NCBI RefSeq assembly: GCF_000519265.1
Contig: NZ_KI912608.1
Span: 2,513,313-2,577,312 of the forward strand
Length of the DNA stretch: 64,000 nucleotides
Direction of reading: 5' to 3'
Origin: Desulfonatronum lacustre DSM 10312
GTDB taxonomy: Bacteria > Desulfobacterota > Desulfovibrionia > Desulfovibrionales > Desulfonatronaceae
The number at the start of each line of letters is the position of its first letter. The first letter of the stretch is position 1. The translations under genes and the position numbers were made by a program. Below are positions 18,281-25,761 of the stretch, in pieces. The notes beneath the pieces are model-generated. The model was not told where the DNA came from and made no database searches. It saw nothing but the letters and a program-made list of their open reading frames with translations.

Positions 18281-18646
18281 ATGAGCCCTAATAAATATAT
18301 CGTTGTCAGCTCACATGAGAGTGAGTTCCCTAAGCCCATCACCTTTAAAAAAGGTGATCCTCTTCTTGTAGGTGAAGAATACGAAGGGTCTGAGGGTTGG
18401 GATAACTGGTTCCTCTGCACTACACCTGGGCAAGAGCCCGGCTGGGTTCCTGGTCAGATTATCGAGCGTATCGAGAACTCACACGCTAGAGCACTTGATG
18501 ACTACACGGCAAAAGAGCTAAATGTTCTGGAAGGAGAGCTACTCATTGGTTCAAGGGTTTTGAATGGCTGGCTATGGTGTGAAAAATCGGCCAGTACAGA
18601 ATCAGGGTGGGTGCCATTAGAGAACCTTAAAGAGGTTGCGGAGTGA
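18281..18646 (+). CDS. Double SH3-domain protein (cassette 2)
   Basis: A 121-residue protein made of two SH3-like folds: residues 1-60 (YIVVSSHESEFPKPITFKKGD, then GWVPGQII) and 66-118 (RALDDYTAKELNVLEGEL, then GWVPLENL). Both show the eukaryote-like ALDDY...L.. and W..GWVP pattern. No enzymatic domain or signal peptide. As a cassette-borne gene it could be an adaptor, an immunity-type or a binding protein; that is inference. Confidence 0.78.
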   Translation: MSPNKYIVVSSHESEFPKPITFKKGDPLLVGEEYEGSEGWDNWFLCTTPGQEPGWVPGQIIERIENSHARALDDYTAKELNVLEGELLIGSRVLNGWLWCEKSASTESGWVPLENLKEVAE

Positions 18647-18653
18647 ATTCGTG

Positions 18654-18728
18654 GCTAACAAGGCCATCAAATTTGCTCCCTGCTGTCGCCGGACGCTCGT
18701 TCCTCGCGCCGTTTATGGCGGCGTTAGC
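18654..18728 (+). repeat. attC site 2
   Basis: About 75 bases with perfect complementary ends GCTAAC and GTTAGC. Inner arms GGCCATCAAA and CGTTTATGGC pair, and the middle is GC-rich. This is the most canonical of the three sites. Confidence 0.88.
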
Positions 18729-18798
18729 ATGCACTATGTCGGTAGTTCAGTACGCATGAATAGATTTCATATTACACCATCAACGTCAGGTAAATATT

Positions 18799-19884
18799 AT
18801 GTATAGCTTAAGAACTAATATAGGTACCGGAGATATAGTGTTAATTAGGGGGCCAGCTAAACACAGCAAGATAATATCTAAAGTCACCAAAGGCCATTTT
18901 TCACATGCCTATCTAGCTCTAGGTGAGTCACAGATGATAGAGGCAATAGGTAGCGGTGTTCAATATACTAGCTGCTTGAGGTTTGCTGTAGAAGATAAAT
19001 CAAATATAGCAGTTTTAAGGCCATTGTTCAAAGACGACTCTCAAGCTCATGAAGTGCGTTCAAATATAAGGGATATTGCGAAGGGACACCAAAGCAGAGG
19101 CTATGATTTTATTGGTGCGATCCTAGCAGTATTGGAAAGAAAGAAGACAAAAAAATCAGAGAAATATTTTTGCTCTCAACTCGTCGCTAGTATTTTTCGG
19201 GAGGCTGGCTTTCCCTTGTTTGAGAAGGAAGACCACCTTGTCACACCAAATGACTTTTTAAGATGCTCGCTCCTTTTTGATATCACAAATGATTCAGTAG
19301 GCCAAGTGCCAGATTATCTCGCCAAGCGGAAGATTAAGAACGGAATACGAATACCACTTCTCGACAAAGGAGGGGAAACAACATCTGAAAACGCTTTATT
19401 ACTTAGAAAGCTTCTTAAGAAATCAAAGAATATCTTTTTACAGCATGGTCTAAAACCGCCAAACAAAATGTATGATCTTGTTGATGCTATAACCGATCCG
19501 GCGAATTTAAGCTTTGCGGCAGAGCTCGATAGCAAGATCACAAAATTATACGACGAACTAAACATTAATAGTCATCTAGCATCACAGTGTACAGGTGCGC
19601 TAGGCGATATGGAAGAGTTATGGAAAGAACTGAACGAATATGGCCAGCCATTCGCAATAGACGAGATGAAGTGGATTATCGACAGATTAAATTTATTGAA
19701 GCTCCGATTAACTGATTTAAGGGAATACGAGCATATGTATGCGTTAGTTTACGAGACAAACAAACTTAGTTATGCTTGTAGGCAACGGGATTACTATAGG
19801 ATCATTATAAAAAATGTAATAGAGGTAGCGGCTGACTTAAATAATAGAATTGACTTAATAAAAAAGTATCTGGATGAATGCTAA
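18799..19884 (+). CDS. Permuted NlpC/P60 (YiiX/YebB-like) hydrolase with helical tail (cassette 3)
   Basis: A 361-residue protein. Residues 8-165 look like a permuted papain-fold NlpC/P60 domain: GDIVLIRGP, KGHFSHAYLALG with His36, MIEAIGSGVQ, then the Cys motif YFCSQLVASIFREAGF with Cys125. This order (His before Cys) is the YiiX/YebB type, which acts on lipids or peptides rather than on cell-wall stems. The remaining 190 residues are predicted helical with no recognised family (EELWKELNEYGQPFAIDEMKW). Strongly AT-rich. The natural substrate is unknown; an N-terminal signal is absent, so a cytoplasmic role is likely. Confidence 0.75.
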   Translation: MYSLRTNIGTGDIVLIRGPAKHSKIISKVTKGHFSHAYLALGESQMIEAIGSGVQYTSCLRFAVEDKSNIAVLRPLFKDDSQAHEVRSNIRDIAKGHQSRGYDFIGAILAVLERKKTKKSEKYFCSQLVASIFREAGFPLFEKEDHLVTPNDFLRCSLLFDITNDSVGQVPDYLAKRKIKNGIRIPLLDKGGETTSENALLLRKLLKKSKNIFLQHGLKPPNKMYDLVDAITDPANLSFAAELDSKITKLYDELNINSHLASQCTGALGDMEELWKELNEYGQPFAIDEMKWIIDRLNLLKLRLTDLREYEHMYALVYETNKLSYACRQRDYYRIIIKNVIEVAADLNNRIDLIKKYLDEC

Positions 19885-19986
19885 CAAGGGCATGCACACG
19901 GACACCGAACCACGCGGGGCACATATGGTGACTTCCAGTGTGGCTCCTTGGCCGCGTGGTTCGGTGCCGGTGATGCCCGGCGTTCC
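19880..19986 (+). repeat. attC site 3
   Basis: About 107 bases from GCTAACA to GGCGTTCCC. Long inner arms (GGGCATGCACACGGACACCGAACC region against GGTTCGGTGCCGGTGATGCCC, quoted in parts) pair well. The last bases after the crossover G are TTCCCGC, that is, flanking chromosomal sequence, as expected for the final cassette. Confidence 0.82.
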
Positions 19987-20012
19987 CGCGACGCTTCCGC
20001 GTCGCGGGAACG
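19981..20012 (+). repeat. Perfect 14-bp stem hairpin at the right array boundary
   Basis: CGTTCCCGCGACGC and GCGTCGCGGGAACG separated by TTCC. The first bases overlap the attC3 right end. With no T-run it is not a standard terminator. Confidence 0.75.
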
Positions 20013-20108
20013 GGCCGGGGCTGACTGCGTCCAGTCGGTTGCCCTCGCAGCGGAAGCCGCGTCGAGAATGTTTACTTATACGTCAGGACATCTTGAATAG
20101 GAGCATGC

Positions 20109-20798
20109 ATGCTTCAAGAAGCCCGCGACACACTCCGCGAGTTCGCCAGCGAAACGGACGCGAAGCATCTGCAACGGTTTTTCAAGACCAGTCCCGGTGA
20201 ATACGGAGAAGGAGACCGGTTCCTCGGCGTCCGTGTCCCCGCCACCCGCAAGGTCGCCCGGATGTTCCGGGCAATGCCCCTGGCCGACGCGCAAACCCTC
20301 CTGACCTCGGAAATACACGAGGAACGTCTCCTGGCCCTGCTGATTCTGATCGGTCGGTATCAGCGCGGGACCGCCGACCAGAAGCGGGAAATCTTCGATC
20401 TGTATCTCGCCAACACGCGCCATATCAACAACTGGGACCTCGTCGACGTCTCAGCCGAGCACGTGGTCGGCGCCCATCTTTGGGACAAAAGCCGCGCCCC
20501 GCTCTCCAACCTGGCCCGCTCCGCCGACCTCTGGGAACGGCGCATCGCGGTCATGGCCACCTTTCACTTCATCAAGATGAACCAGTTCGACGAGACGCTG
20601 CGGATCGCCGAACTCCTCCTTTCCGACTCCCACGACCTGATCCACAAGGCCGTGGGCTGGATGCTCCGGGAAATCGGCAAGCGGGATCTGGACGTGGAAG
20701 AGGATTTCCTGCGACGCCACCACCTGCACATGCCCAGAACCATGCTCCGGACGCCATCGAGAAATTTCCCGAGGACAAACGACGCCGGTATTTGCTGA
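20109..20798 (+). CDS. alkD: DNA alkylation repair protein, AlkD-like, frameshifted 3' end
   Basis: A 229-residue HEAT-repeat DNA glycosylase-like protein. Conserved parts are FLGVRVPATRKVAR, HEERLLALLILI, INNWDLVDVSAEHVVGAHL and HKAVGWMLREIGKRD, matching AlkD enzymes that remove alkylated purines. The family normally ends with MPRTMLRYAIEKFPE and a basic tail. Here frame 1 becomes RTPSRNFPRTNDAGIC after MPRTMLR, while the next frame reads DAIEKFPEDKRRRYLLKG and stops at 20824. One base is missing near 20750. Either a recent frameshift or a sequencing error. Confidence 0.8.
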   Translation: MLQEARDTLREFASETDAKHLQRFFKTSPGEYGEGDRFLGVRVPATRKVARMFRAMPLADAQTLLTSEIHEERLLALLILIGRYQRGTADQKREIFDLYLANTRHINNWDLVDVSAEHVVGAHLWDKSRAPLSNLARSADLWERRIAVMATFHFIKMNQFDETLRIAELLLSDSHDLIHKAVGWMLREIGKRDLDVEEDFLRRHHLHMPRTMLRTPSRNFPRTNDAGIC

Positions 20799-21190
20799 AA
20801 GGGCGGGGTGATGGCAGGTGTTGACCGCATCGCCACTTGGACTGCGCATCGCATTGAGTAAAATTACTCAATAAAAAAAACGCAAAATCATTCGCGCATT
20901 GTGGCCTGAATCCGGCTTCAATCCTTCACCATGATCATCAGTCTGTTGCACCATGTCGATATCTTTTTTACAAGATTTCAGCCAAGTTCAACGCTCGCCG
21001 AAATAATTTGGGTTCATCCGGCTGGAGCGTACTTATGAAAAATGAACCGCCCGCTTCGCTCAAGGCCCGGAGCACGCCAAGAAAATATTTTTTAACCTTC
21101 CGCTGGAATGATGCGGAAGCCAAAAGATTTCACGCCTGACGGCGATGATTCTTCCTCCCGACAGGGAGGGTCCGTGCGGGCAGGCGGTTG
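20799..21190. other. Intergenic debris
   Basis: About 390 bases after alkD. It holds a small palindrome ATTGAGTAAAATTACTCAAT at 20853-20872, followed by an A-run rather than a T-run, so not a plus-strand terminator. Otherwise only untraceable sequence leading into the DUF4143 relic. Confidence 0.4.
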
Positions 21191-21352
21191 CTGGCCATCG
21201 AGATCAAAAGCGGTCGCCGCCGCGACGCCCTGCCCGGCATGGCCGCCTTCGTCGAAGCCTTCCAGCCGGACCGCACCCTGCTGGTCGGCGGCGACGGTAT
21301 CAAGCTGGAAGCCTTTCTGTCGCGTTCGGTTATGGAGTGGGTGCAGGCGTGA
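21191..21352 (+). pseudogene. C-terminal relic of a DUF4143 ATPase
   Basis: The frame reads LAIEIKSGRRRDALPGMAAF, then VEAFQPDRTLLVGGDGIKLE and AFLSRSVMEWVQA before TGA at 21350. This is the usual end of DUF4143 ATPases (AIEIKSG and LLVGGDGI-LE motifs). Nothing upstream restores the ATPase domain, so it is a truncated remnant. It differs from the C-terminus of the intact gene at 13817, thus not a simple duplicate. Confidence 0.72.
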
Positions 21353-21703
21353 GGGCTTTGGGTGCCACCGTGCAACTCGTCGAGGGCGTCGCGGCGTGGC
21401 AATATCTTTCTTGCAAGGGGTCCACCATACTCTGCGACGTCTAATAAAAATCTCGCCGCCCATTGCACGTGAGGTCAGCTTTGTGCATGTTTATTTCGTG
21501 TACTCTTCCAGTGCTGTAGTATATTGCTGACTTTGAGGGGGAGTAAAAAAAGCTAGCCTCTGGCGCGGGAGAGGGCGGTGGAGATGATAATGGATTTGCA
21601 TACGGGATGTTGCGAATAGGAATGATTCAGCTTGATAAAAGGCTTGAGTGATCGTGAGATAAGATGGTGAGAAATCTTGTTATACCTATGGAGAGTGACG
21701 TCT
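21353..21703. other. Gene-poor spacer with IS-end-like repeat
   Basis: 350 bases. GAGGTCAGCTTTGTGC at 21471-21486 is an inverted near-match to the direct repeats at 15962 and 15986. No gene seen. Confidence 0.4.
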
Positions 21704-22066
21704 GTGTTTGAAGTGTTGCGATATGATTGGAGGATTTATCGTTTGCTTCGTCGCATTGCCAAACAACGAGTTGGCATGATCATGCCTGGAAATGTCTGGG
21801 TGATTGAGTACGCGGCACCGATTAATGAAGAAAGTATGCCAATGGTTCAAACCTGCATACTGCGAGGGTGGATTGAAGTACTGCATCAGGGGGTGAATCA
21901 TTGTCGTCTAAATGAGAACGATTCGTTGCCTGAGAACCTGCAATTTAAGGAAACGCAAGATGTCTGGCGACTGACAGACGCCGGTTGGGCTGCGATCTAT
22001 CGCGCTCATCAACTATCGCTTCTTGGATTGGCACTATCGCTATTCGGAGTCATAGTTGCGCTCTAG
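21704..22066 (+). CDS. Hypothetical protein with C-terminal membrane helix
   Basis: About 120 residues if started at the GTG at 21704, which follows GGAG/GAG by 9-12 bases; a TTG at 21677 is also possible. The globular part contains RQRVGM-like and GNVWVIEYAAPI stretches and RLTDAGWAAIYRAHQ, followed by one terminal hydrophobic helix (LSLLGLALSLFGVIVAL). It looks like a tail-anchored protein. No family is recognised. Confidence 0.5.
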   Translation: MFEVLRYDWRIYRLLRRIAKQRVGMIMPGNVWVIEYAAPINEESMPMVQTCILRGWIEVLHQGVNHCRLNENDSLPENLQFKETQDVWRLTDAGWAAIYRAHQLSLLGLALSLFGVIVAL

Positions 22067-22394
22067 CCTAAGTTTCCTGATTATGCGTTGAATGGGAAAA
22101 AGGGCGTATCGTGCGCCGAGGTATCACCGGCTGGACCGGACTTCGGCCAGTCCTTCCGCAAGCGAGCTTGCTCCAGCACAGGCCAAAGCCGATCAGGCTC
22201 GAGACATTATCCGGACGGGCGAAAGGACCTCATAGCCATTCTTCCCCCAATTGACGCCAATAAACTGATAAGATGGGCTAAATTTCTTCAAATTGGCACC
22301 TTAGAGGCGCATAGGCGCACAAAGATTTCCATTTGAAAAAGCAGGCGGACGGGAGATTTCGAGGTTGAAGGTGCATGACAAAGGACGGCGGCAA
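22067..22394. other. Spacer before dinD
   Basis: About 330 bases, no gene recognised. AAGGA at 22381 serves as ribosome-binding site for dinD. Confidence 0.4.
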
Positions 22395-23243
22395 ATGAAA
22401 AATGACCTGATTCACGCCATGACCGAGAGCTTCGAGGGTCACGCCCAAGAGACGGATACCGGCGTGGAGTACTGGCTGGCCCGTGACCTGCAGCACCTCT
22501 TGGGCTACGGCAAATGGGACAATTTCCAGAGCGTGATCTCCAAGGCCAAGACCGCCTGCGAGATATCTGGCCATGCCATCGGGGACCATTTTGCCGACGT
22601 CGGGAAAATGGTCGATCTGGGTTCAGGTAGTCGGCGCGAGATCGACGACGTAATGCTCACCCGCTACGCCTGCTACCTCGTCGCCCAGAACGGCGACCCG
22701 AGGAAGCCGGAAATCGCCTTTGCCCAAACCTATTTCGCCATACAGACCCGCAAAGCCGAGCTGATCGAACAGCGTCTGCTGGAGGCGGAACGGGTACAGG
22801 CCCGCCGCAAACTGTCGGACACTGAAAAGGAACTCTCCCAGGTCATCTTCGAGCAGACCGGGGGCAACCAGGACTTCGCCCTGATCCGCAGCAAAGGCGA
22901 CACCGCACTGTTCGGCAAAAACACCAAGGCGATGAAGGCGCAATGGCGGGTACCGGACAACCGTCCCCTGGCCGACTTCGCGCCCACCATCATCCTCAAG
23001 GCCAAGGACTTTGCCACCGAAATCACCATCCACAACGCCCGCGCGCACCAAATGATCAACGAGCCCGCCATTTCCCACGAACACGTCACCAACAACGAGG
23101 CCGTGCGCCAGACTCTGCTCAGCCGCGGCATCCGCCCGGAAAGCCTGCCGCCTGCCGAGGACGTGAAAAAGGTGGAGCGCCGACTGGCCTCGGCGGAAAA
23201 GAAGACTCTGCAAAACCCGGACAGGCTGCCTGGCGATGAGTGA
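22395..23243 (+). CDS. dinD: DNA damage-inducible protein D
   Basis: A 282-residue DinD homologue. The BRO-N-like first half shows [20 protein letters not shown], then [14 protein letters not shown] and [20 protein letters not shown]; the second half contains [20 protein letters not shown] and [14 protein letters not shown]. In E. coli DinD inhibits RecA-mediated strand exchange. In many genomes dinD lies inside type I restriction loci; here its 3' end overlaps the start of an hsdS relic by eight bases. The ATG at 22395 is preferred to a TTG at 22365. Confidence 0.9.
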   Translation: MKNDLIHAMTESFEGHAQETDTGVEYWLARDLQHLLGYGKWDNFQSVISKAKTACEISGHAIGDHFADVGKMVDLGSGSRREIDDVMLTRYACYLVAQNGDPRKPEIAFAQTYFAIQTRKAELIEQRLLEAERVQARRKLSDTEKELSQVIFEQTGGNQDFALIRSKGDTALFGKNTKAMKAQWRVPDNRPLADFAPTIILKAKDFATEITIHNARAHQMINEPAISHEHVTNNEAVRQTLLSRGIRPESLPPAEDVKKVERRLASAEKKTLQNPDRLPGDE

Positions 23244-23486
23244 ACAAGAGAGTCAGAAGAAGATAGAACTGGTGCTTGGCTTGCGGTTTCCTGAGTTTCG
23301 GGATGCGGGGGGGTGGCAGGAAAGAGCTTTATCGAGTGTTGCCCGCATTACCCATCGGCCGAAGCCGAGCCGGAAATCGACCTGGCCGCCGTTCACGCGC
23401 AACTGACCGACATCGACAAGCGCATTGCCCAAGCCGCCGAGACCCATAACCGGCACCTGAGGGAGCTTGGCTTGCCGCCTTTGTAG
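23236..23486 (+). pseudogene. Chimeric relic of type I restriction genes (hsdS start, hsdM end)
   Basis: From ATG 23236 the frame reads [20 protein letters not shown] then FRDAGGWQERALSSVA, the usual N-terminus of type I specificity subunits (HsdS). Near 23345 it ends in unrelated sequence; in another frame the stretch AEAEPEIDLAAVHAQLTDID to HLRELGLPPL, stopping at 23484-23486, is the typical HsdM C-terminus. Two genes have been fused by deletion and rearrangement around an intact dinD. Confidence 0.68.
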
Positions 23487-23576
23487 AGGGCATCATCAAG
23501 GCGCCGGACAACATTTTTGCTACCCCCCAAGGTTCCCGGTAATCCTGGTCGGTAGACCTCAAGGACACCACTTCGC

Positions 23577-24191
23577 ATGTTTACCACTGAATTCCTCATC
23601 ACATCGCTGATCGTCATCCTCATCCCCGGAACCGGCGTCGTGTTCACGGTATCCACGGGGCTTGCGCACGGGGGCCGGGCCGCTTTCTTCGCCTCGGTGG
23701 GTTGTACCCTGGGCATCGTGCCCCACCTGCTGGCAACCGTGTTCGGCCTGGCCGCGGTCATGCATACCAGTGCGTTGGCGTTCCAGGTGCTCAAGTACGC
23801 CGGAGTCGCCTACCTGCTGTACCTTGCCGTGGCCACATGGCGCGACCGATCGGACCTGGCCGCGCAGCCCGTTGGAGCAAAGGGCGGATCGCTGGGCCTG
23901 GTCGTCAAGGCGTTTCTCCTGAATATCCTCAATCCCAAGTTGACCATCTTCTTCCTGGCGTTTCTGCCGCAGTTCATCACCGCCGAAGCCGGCGCGCCCC
24001 TTTTGCAGTTGTTCGGCCTCAGCGCCGTGTTCATGGCGATGACCTTCGGGGTTTTCGTGGTGTACGGGCTGCTGGCTCATGCGTTTCGCCGCACGGTCAT
24101 CGAATCGCCGCGCGTCCAAGCCTGGCTGCGTCGTGGCTTCGCGGCGGCGTTCGCCGGGCTTGGAGCGCAGTTGGCGGTGTCCGAGCGGTGA
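23577..24191 (+). CDS. LysE/RhtB-family exporter
   Basis: A 204-residue inner-membrane protein with six predicted helices. Family signs: PGTGVVFTVSTGLAHGGRAAFFASVG, ending in the typical second helix, and FLLNILNPKLTIFFLAFLPQF. Such proteins export amino acids such as homoserine, threonine or lysine. The exact substrate is unknown. It is a single-gene unit. Confidence 0.88.
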   Translation: MFTTEFLITSLIVILIPGTGVVFTVSTGLAHGGRAAFFASVGCTLGIVPHLLATVFGLAAVMHTSALAFQVLKYAGVAYLLYLAVATWRDRSDLAAQPVGAKGGSLGLVVKAFLLNILNPKLTIFFLAFLPQFITAEAGAPLLQLFGLSAVFMAMTFGVFVVYGLLAHAFRRTVIESPRVQAWLRRGFAAAFAGLGAQLAVSER

Positions 24192-24326
24192 GGTCTGGCC
24201 CTCAATAAGCCGCGCGAGCCGAAAGTTTCGGAAGGGAAACACGGGAGGGAGGGTGACGACGGGTGATGTCGACCAGACCGTGGCAATTCCAAACTAATTG
24301 TACATACATAGGAAAAAAGTACACCC

Positions 24327-25733
24327 ATGTCCCGGGACGTACCGGAAAAGCTGATCCAGAACGTCATCACGGCCTGCGGCTCCTGTGAGGATTGTCGGCA
24401 TTTCATCGAGGACGCTTGCCTGTTCCTGCCGGAATTGTTTCGTCTGCACGACCGCAAGCGCGAGCAGGGAGGAGGCATCACCGCCGCGGAGGCGCGGCGT
24501 CTGGCCGATTTGTGCAATCTTTGCGGGCTGTGTCCCTGCGTGGATATCCGGCGCGGGATCATGGCGGGCAAGGCTGCTTACGGCCGACGGGACGGACTGC
24601 CCTTCGGAACGCGGATGCTGCAGGACGTGGGTCGGATCGGGAAGCTGTGCGGCGCGTTTCCACGCTTGAGCGGCCTGGCGACCTCCCTCCCGGCGACCTC
24701 GGCCCTGATCAAGCGCGTCCTGGATATTCACCCGGATCGGCCCCTGCCCGCCGTGCCTCGGGAGAATTTCGACGGCTGGGTCCGCCGTCGACAGGTCCCT
24801 CCAAAACACAAACCGGGCCACGCCGTGCGCAAGGCGGTCTACTTTCCGGGCTGCACGGCCCGCTATCTGTTCCCGGAGGTGGCCCGGGCCGCGGTGGAGG
24901 TTCTGGAAGCCTGCGGCGTGGAAGTGCTTTCGGCCGTGAACGACCCGGACGGGGCGTGCTGCGGCATGCCCCCGCTGTTGGAAGGGGACCGGGACATGGC
25001 CCTGGGACTGGTCTCGCGCAATCTGCGCTGGATGGCCGAGCATGTGGCCGCTGGATTCGATCTGGTCTGCTCCTGCCCGACCTGCGGCTATTTTTTCAAG
25101 CAGCTCCTGCGCGAAGGGGCCTACTACTCGGACGCCTATCAGGACCAGACCGGCGGTGACGGGCAAGCGCTGCGCATCCCCGTGGGCATGGGTGTCAGCG
25201 GCCCCCGGGAGGGGAACATGGTGGTTCTGCGCCGGGCCACCTACGGTTCGATTCTCCAGGACAAGGGCCAATTTTCGAGTCTCGATCCGCTCCAGCGCAT
25301 CGCGGTGGGCGAGCACGCCTTTGATCTTGGAGAGTATCTGGCGTCCCTGTCCGGAGAGGGCCGCTTTCCGCCGATGACCCGGGCCGCTTCCAGGCGGGTG
25401 GTCTACTACCCGCCCTGCCACCTTCGGGAACAGAAGATCGGGTATCCTTTTCTGGAACTGCTGCGCAACGTGCCCGGACTCGACGTCGCCCCGCTCACCG
25501 GAACCCTGAACTGCTGCGGCATGGCCGGAATCATGGGCTACAAAAAGCCGTTCCACCAGCCCAGCCTGCAACTGGGCGCGCCGCTGATGGACAAAATCCG
25601 AGCGCACCGGCCTGAAGCCATCCTCACCGAATGCCTGAGCTGCCGTCTGCAATTCCAACACATGGACGACATCCCGGTCAGCCATCCGGTGGAGGTGCTG
25701 CGGGATTCGCTCCCCGACGCCGATCCGGGTTAA
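24327..25733 (+). CDS. GlpC/HdrD-like Fe-S protein with two CCG domains
   Basis: A 468-residue cytoplasmic or membrane-associated electron carrier. The N-terminal part binds Fe-S clusters (CGSCEDC and CNLCGLCPC). Two cysteine-rich CCG domains (PF02754) follow: YFPGCTARY...CCGMP...CSCPTC and YYPPCHLR...CCGMAG...ECLSCR. This is the layout of anaerobic glycerol-3-phosphate dehydrogenase subunit C and heterodisulfide-reductase-like proteins. No dehydrogenase gene is adjacent. It converges with the sigma-54 regulator. Confidence 0.82.
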   Translation: MSRDVPEKLIQNVITACGSCEDCRHFIEDACLFLPELFRLHDRKREQGGGITAAEARRLADLCNLCGLCPCVDIRRGIMAGKAAYGRRDGLPFGTRMLQDVGRIGKLCGAFPRLSGLATSLPATSALIKRVLDIHPDRPLPAVPRENFDGWVRRRQVPPKHKPGHAVRKAVYFPGCTARYLFPEVARAAVEVLEACGVEVLSAVNDPDGACCGMPPLLEGDRDMALGLVSRNLRWMAEHVAAGFDLVCSCPTCGYFFKQLLREGAYYSDAYQDQTGGDGQALRIPVGMGVSGPREGNMVVLRRATYGSILQDKGQFSSLDPLQRIAVGEHAFDLGEYLASLSGEGRFPPMTRAASRRVVYYPPCHLREQKIGYPFLELLRNVPGLDVAPLTGTLNCCGMAGIMGYKKPFHQPSLQLGAPLMDKIRAHRPEAILTECLSCRLQFQHMDDIPVSHPVEVLRDSLPDADPG

Positions 25734-25761
25734 CCGACCTGGTTCACCGGCTCCGTGAAGG

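Larger units (their letters stand above)
16154..19983 (+). mobile_element. Integron-type gene cassette array (three attC sites, no integrase)
   Basis: Three plus-strand cassettes, each ending in an attC-like imperfect palindrome that begins GCTAACA directly at or just after the gene's stop and ends in G-TT-type sites. The left boundary is GTTAGCC at 16154. Genes inside are AT-rich compared with the flanking genome, lie in one orientation and are tightly packed. No integron integrase gene is found within the window, so this fits the class of attC clusters lacking integrase (CALIN). Confidence 0.85.

Noticed and set aside
20853-20872. Terminator after alkD
   Set aside because: The palindrome is followed by an A-run on the plus strand, and no T-run follows the stem on either strand.
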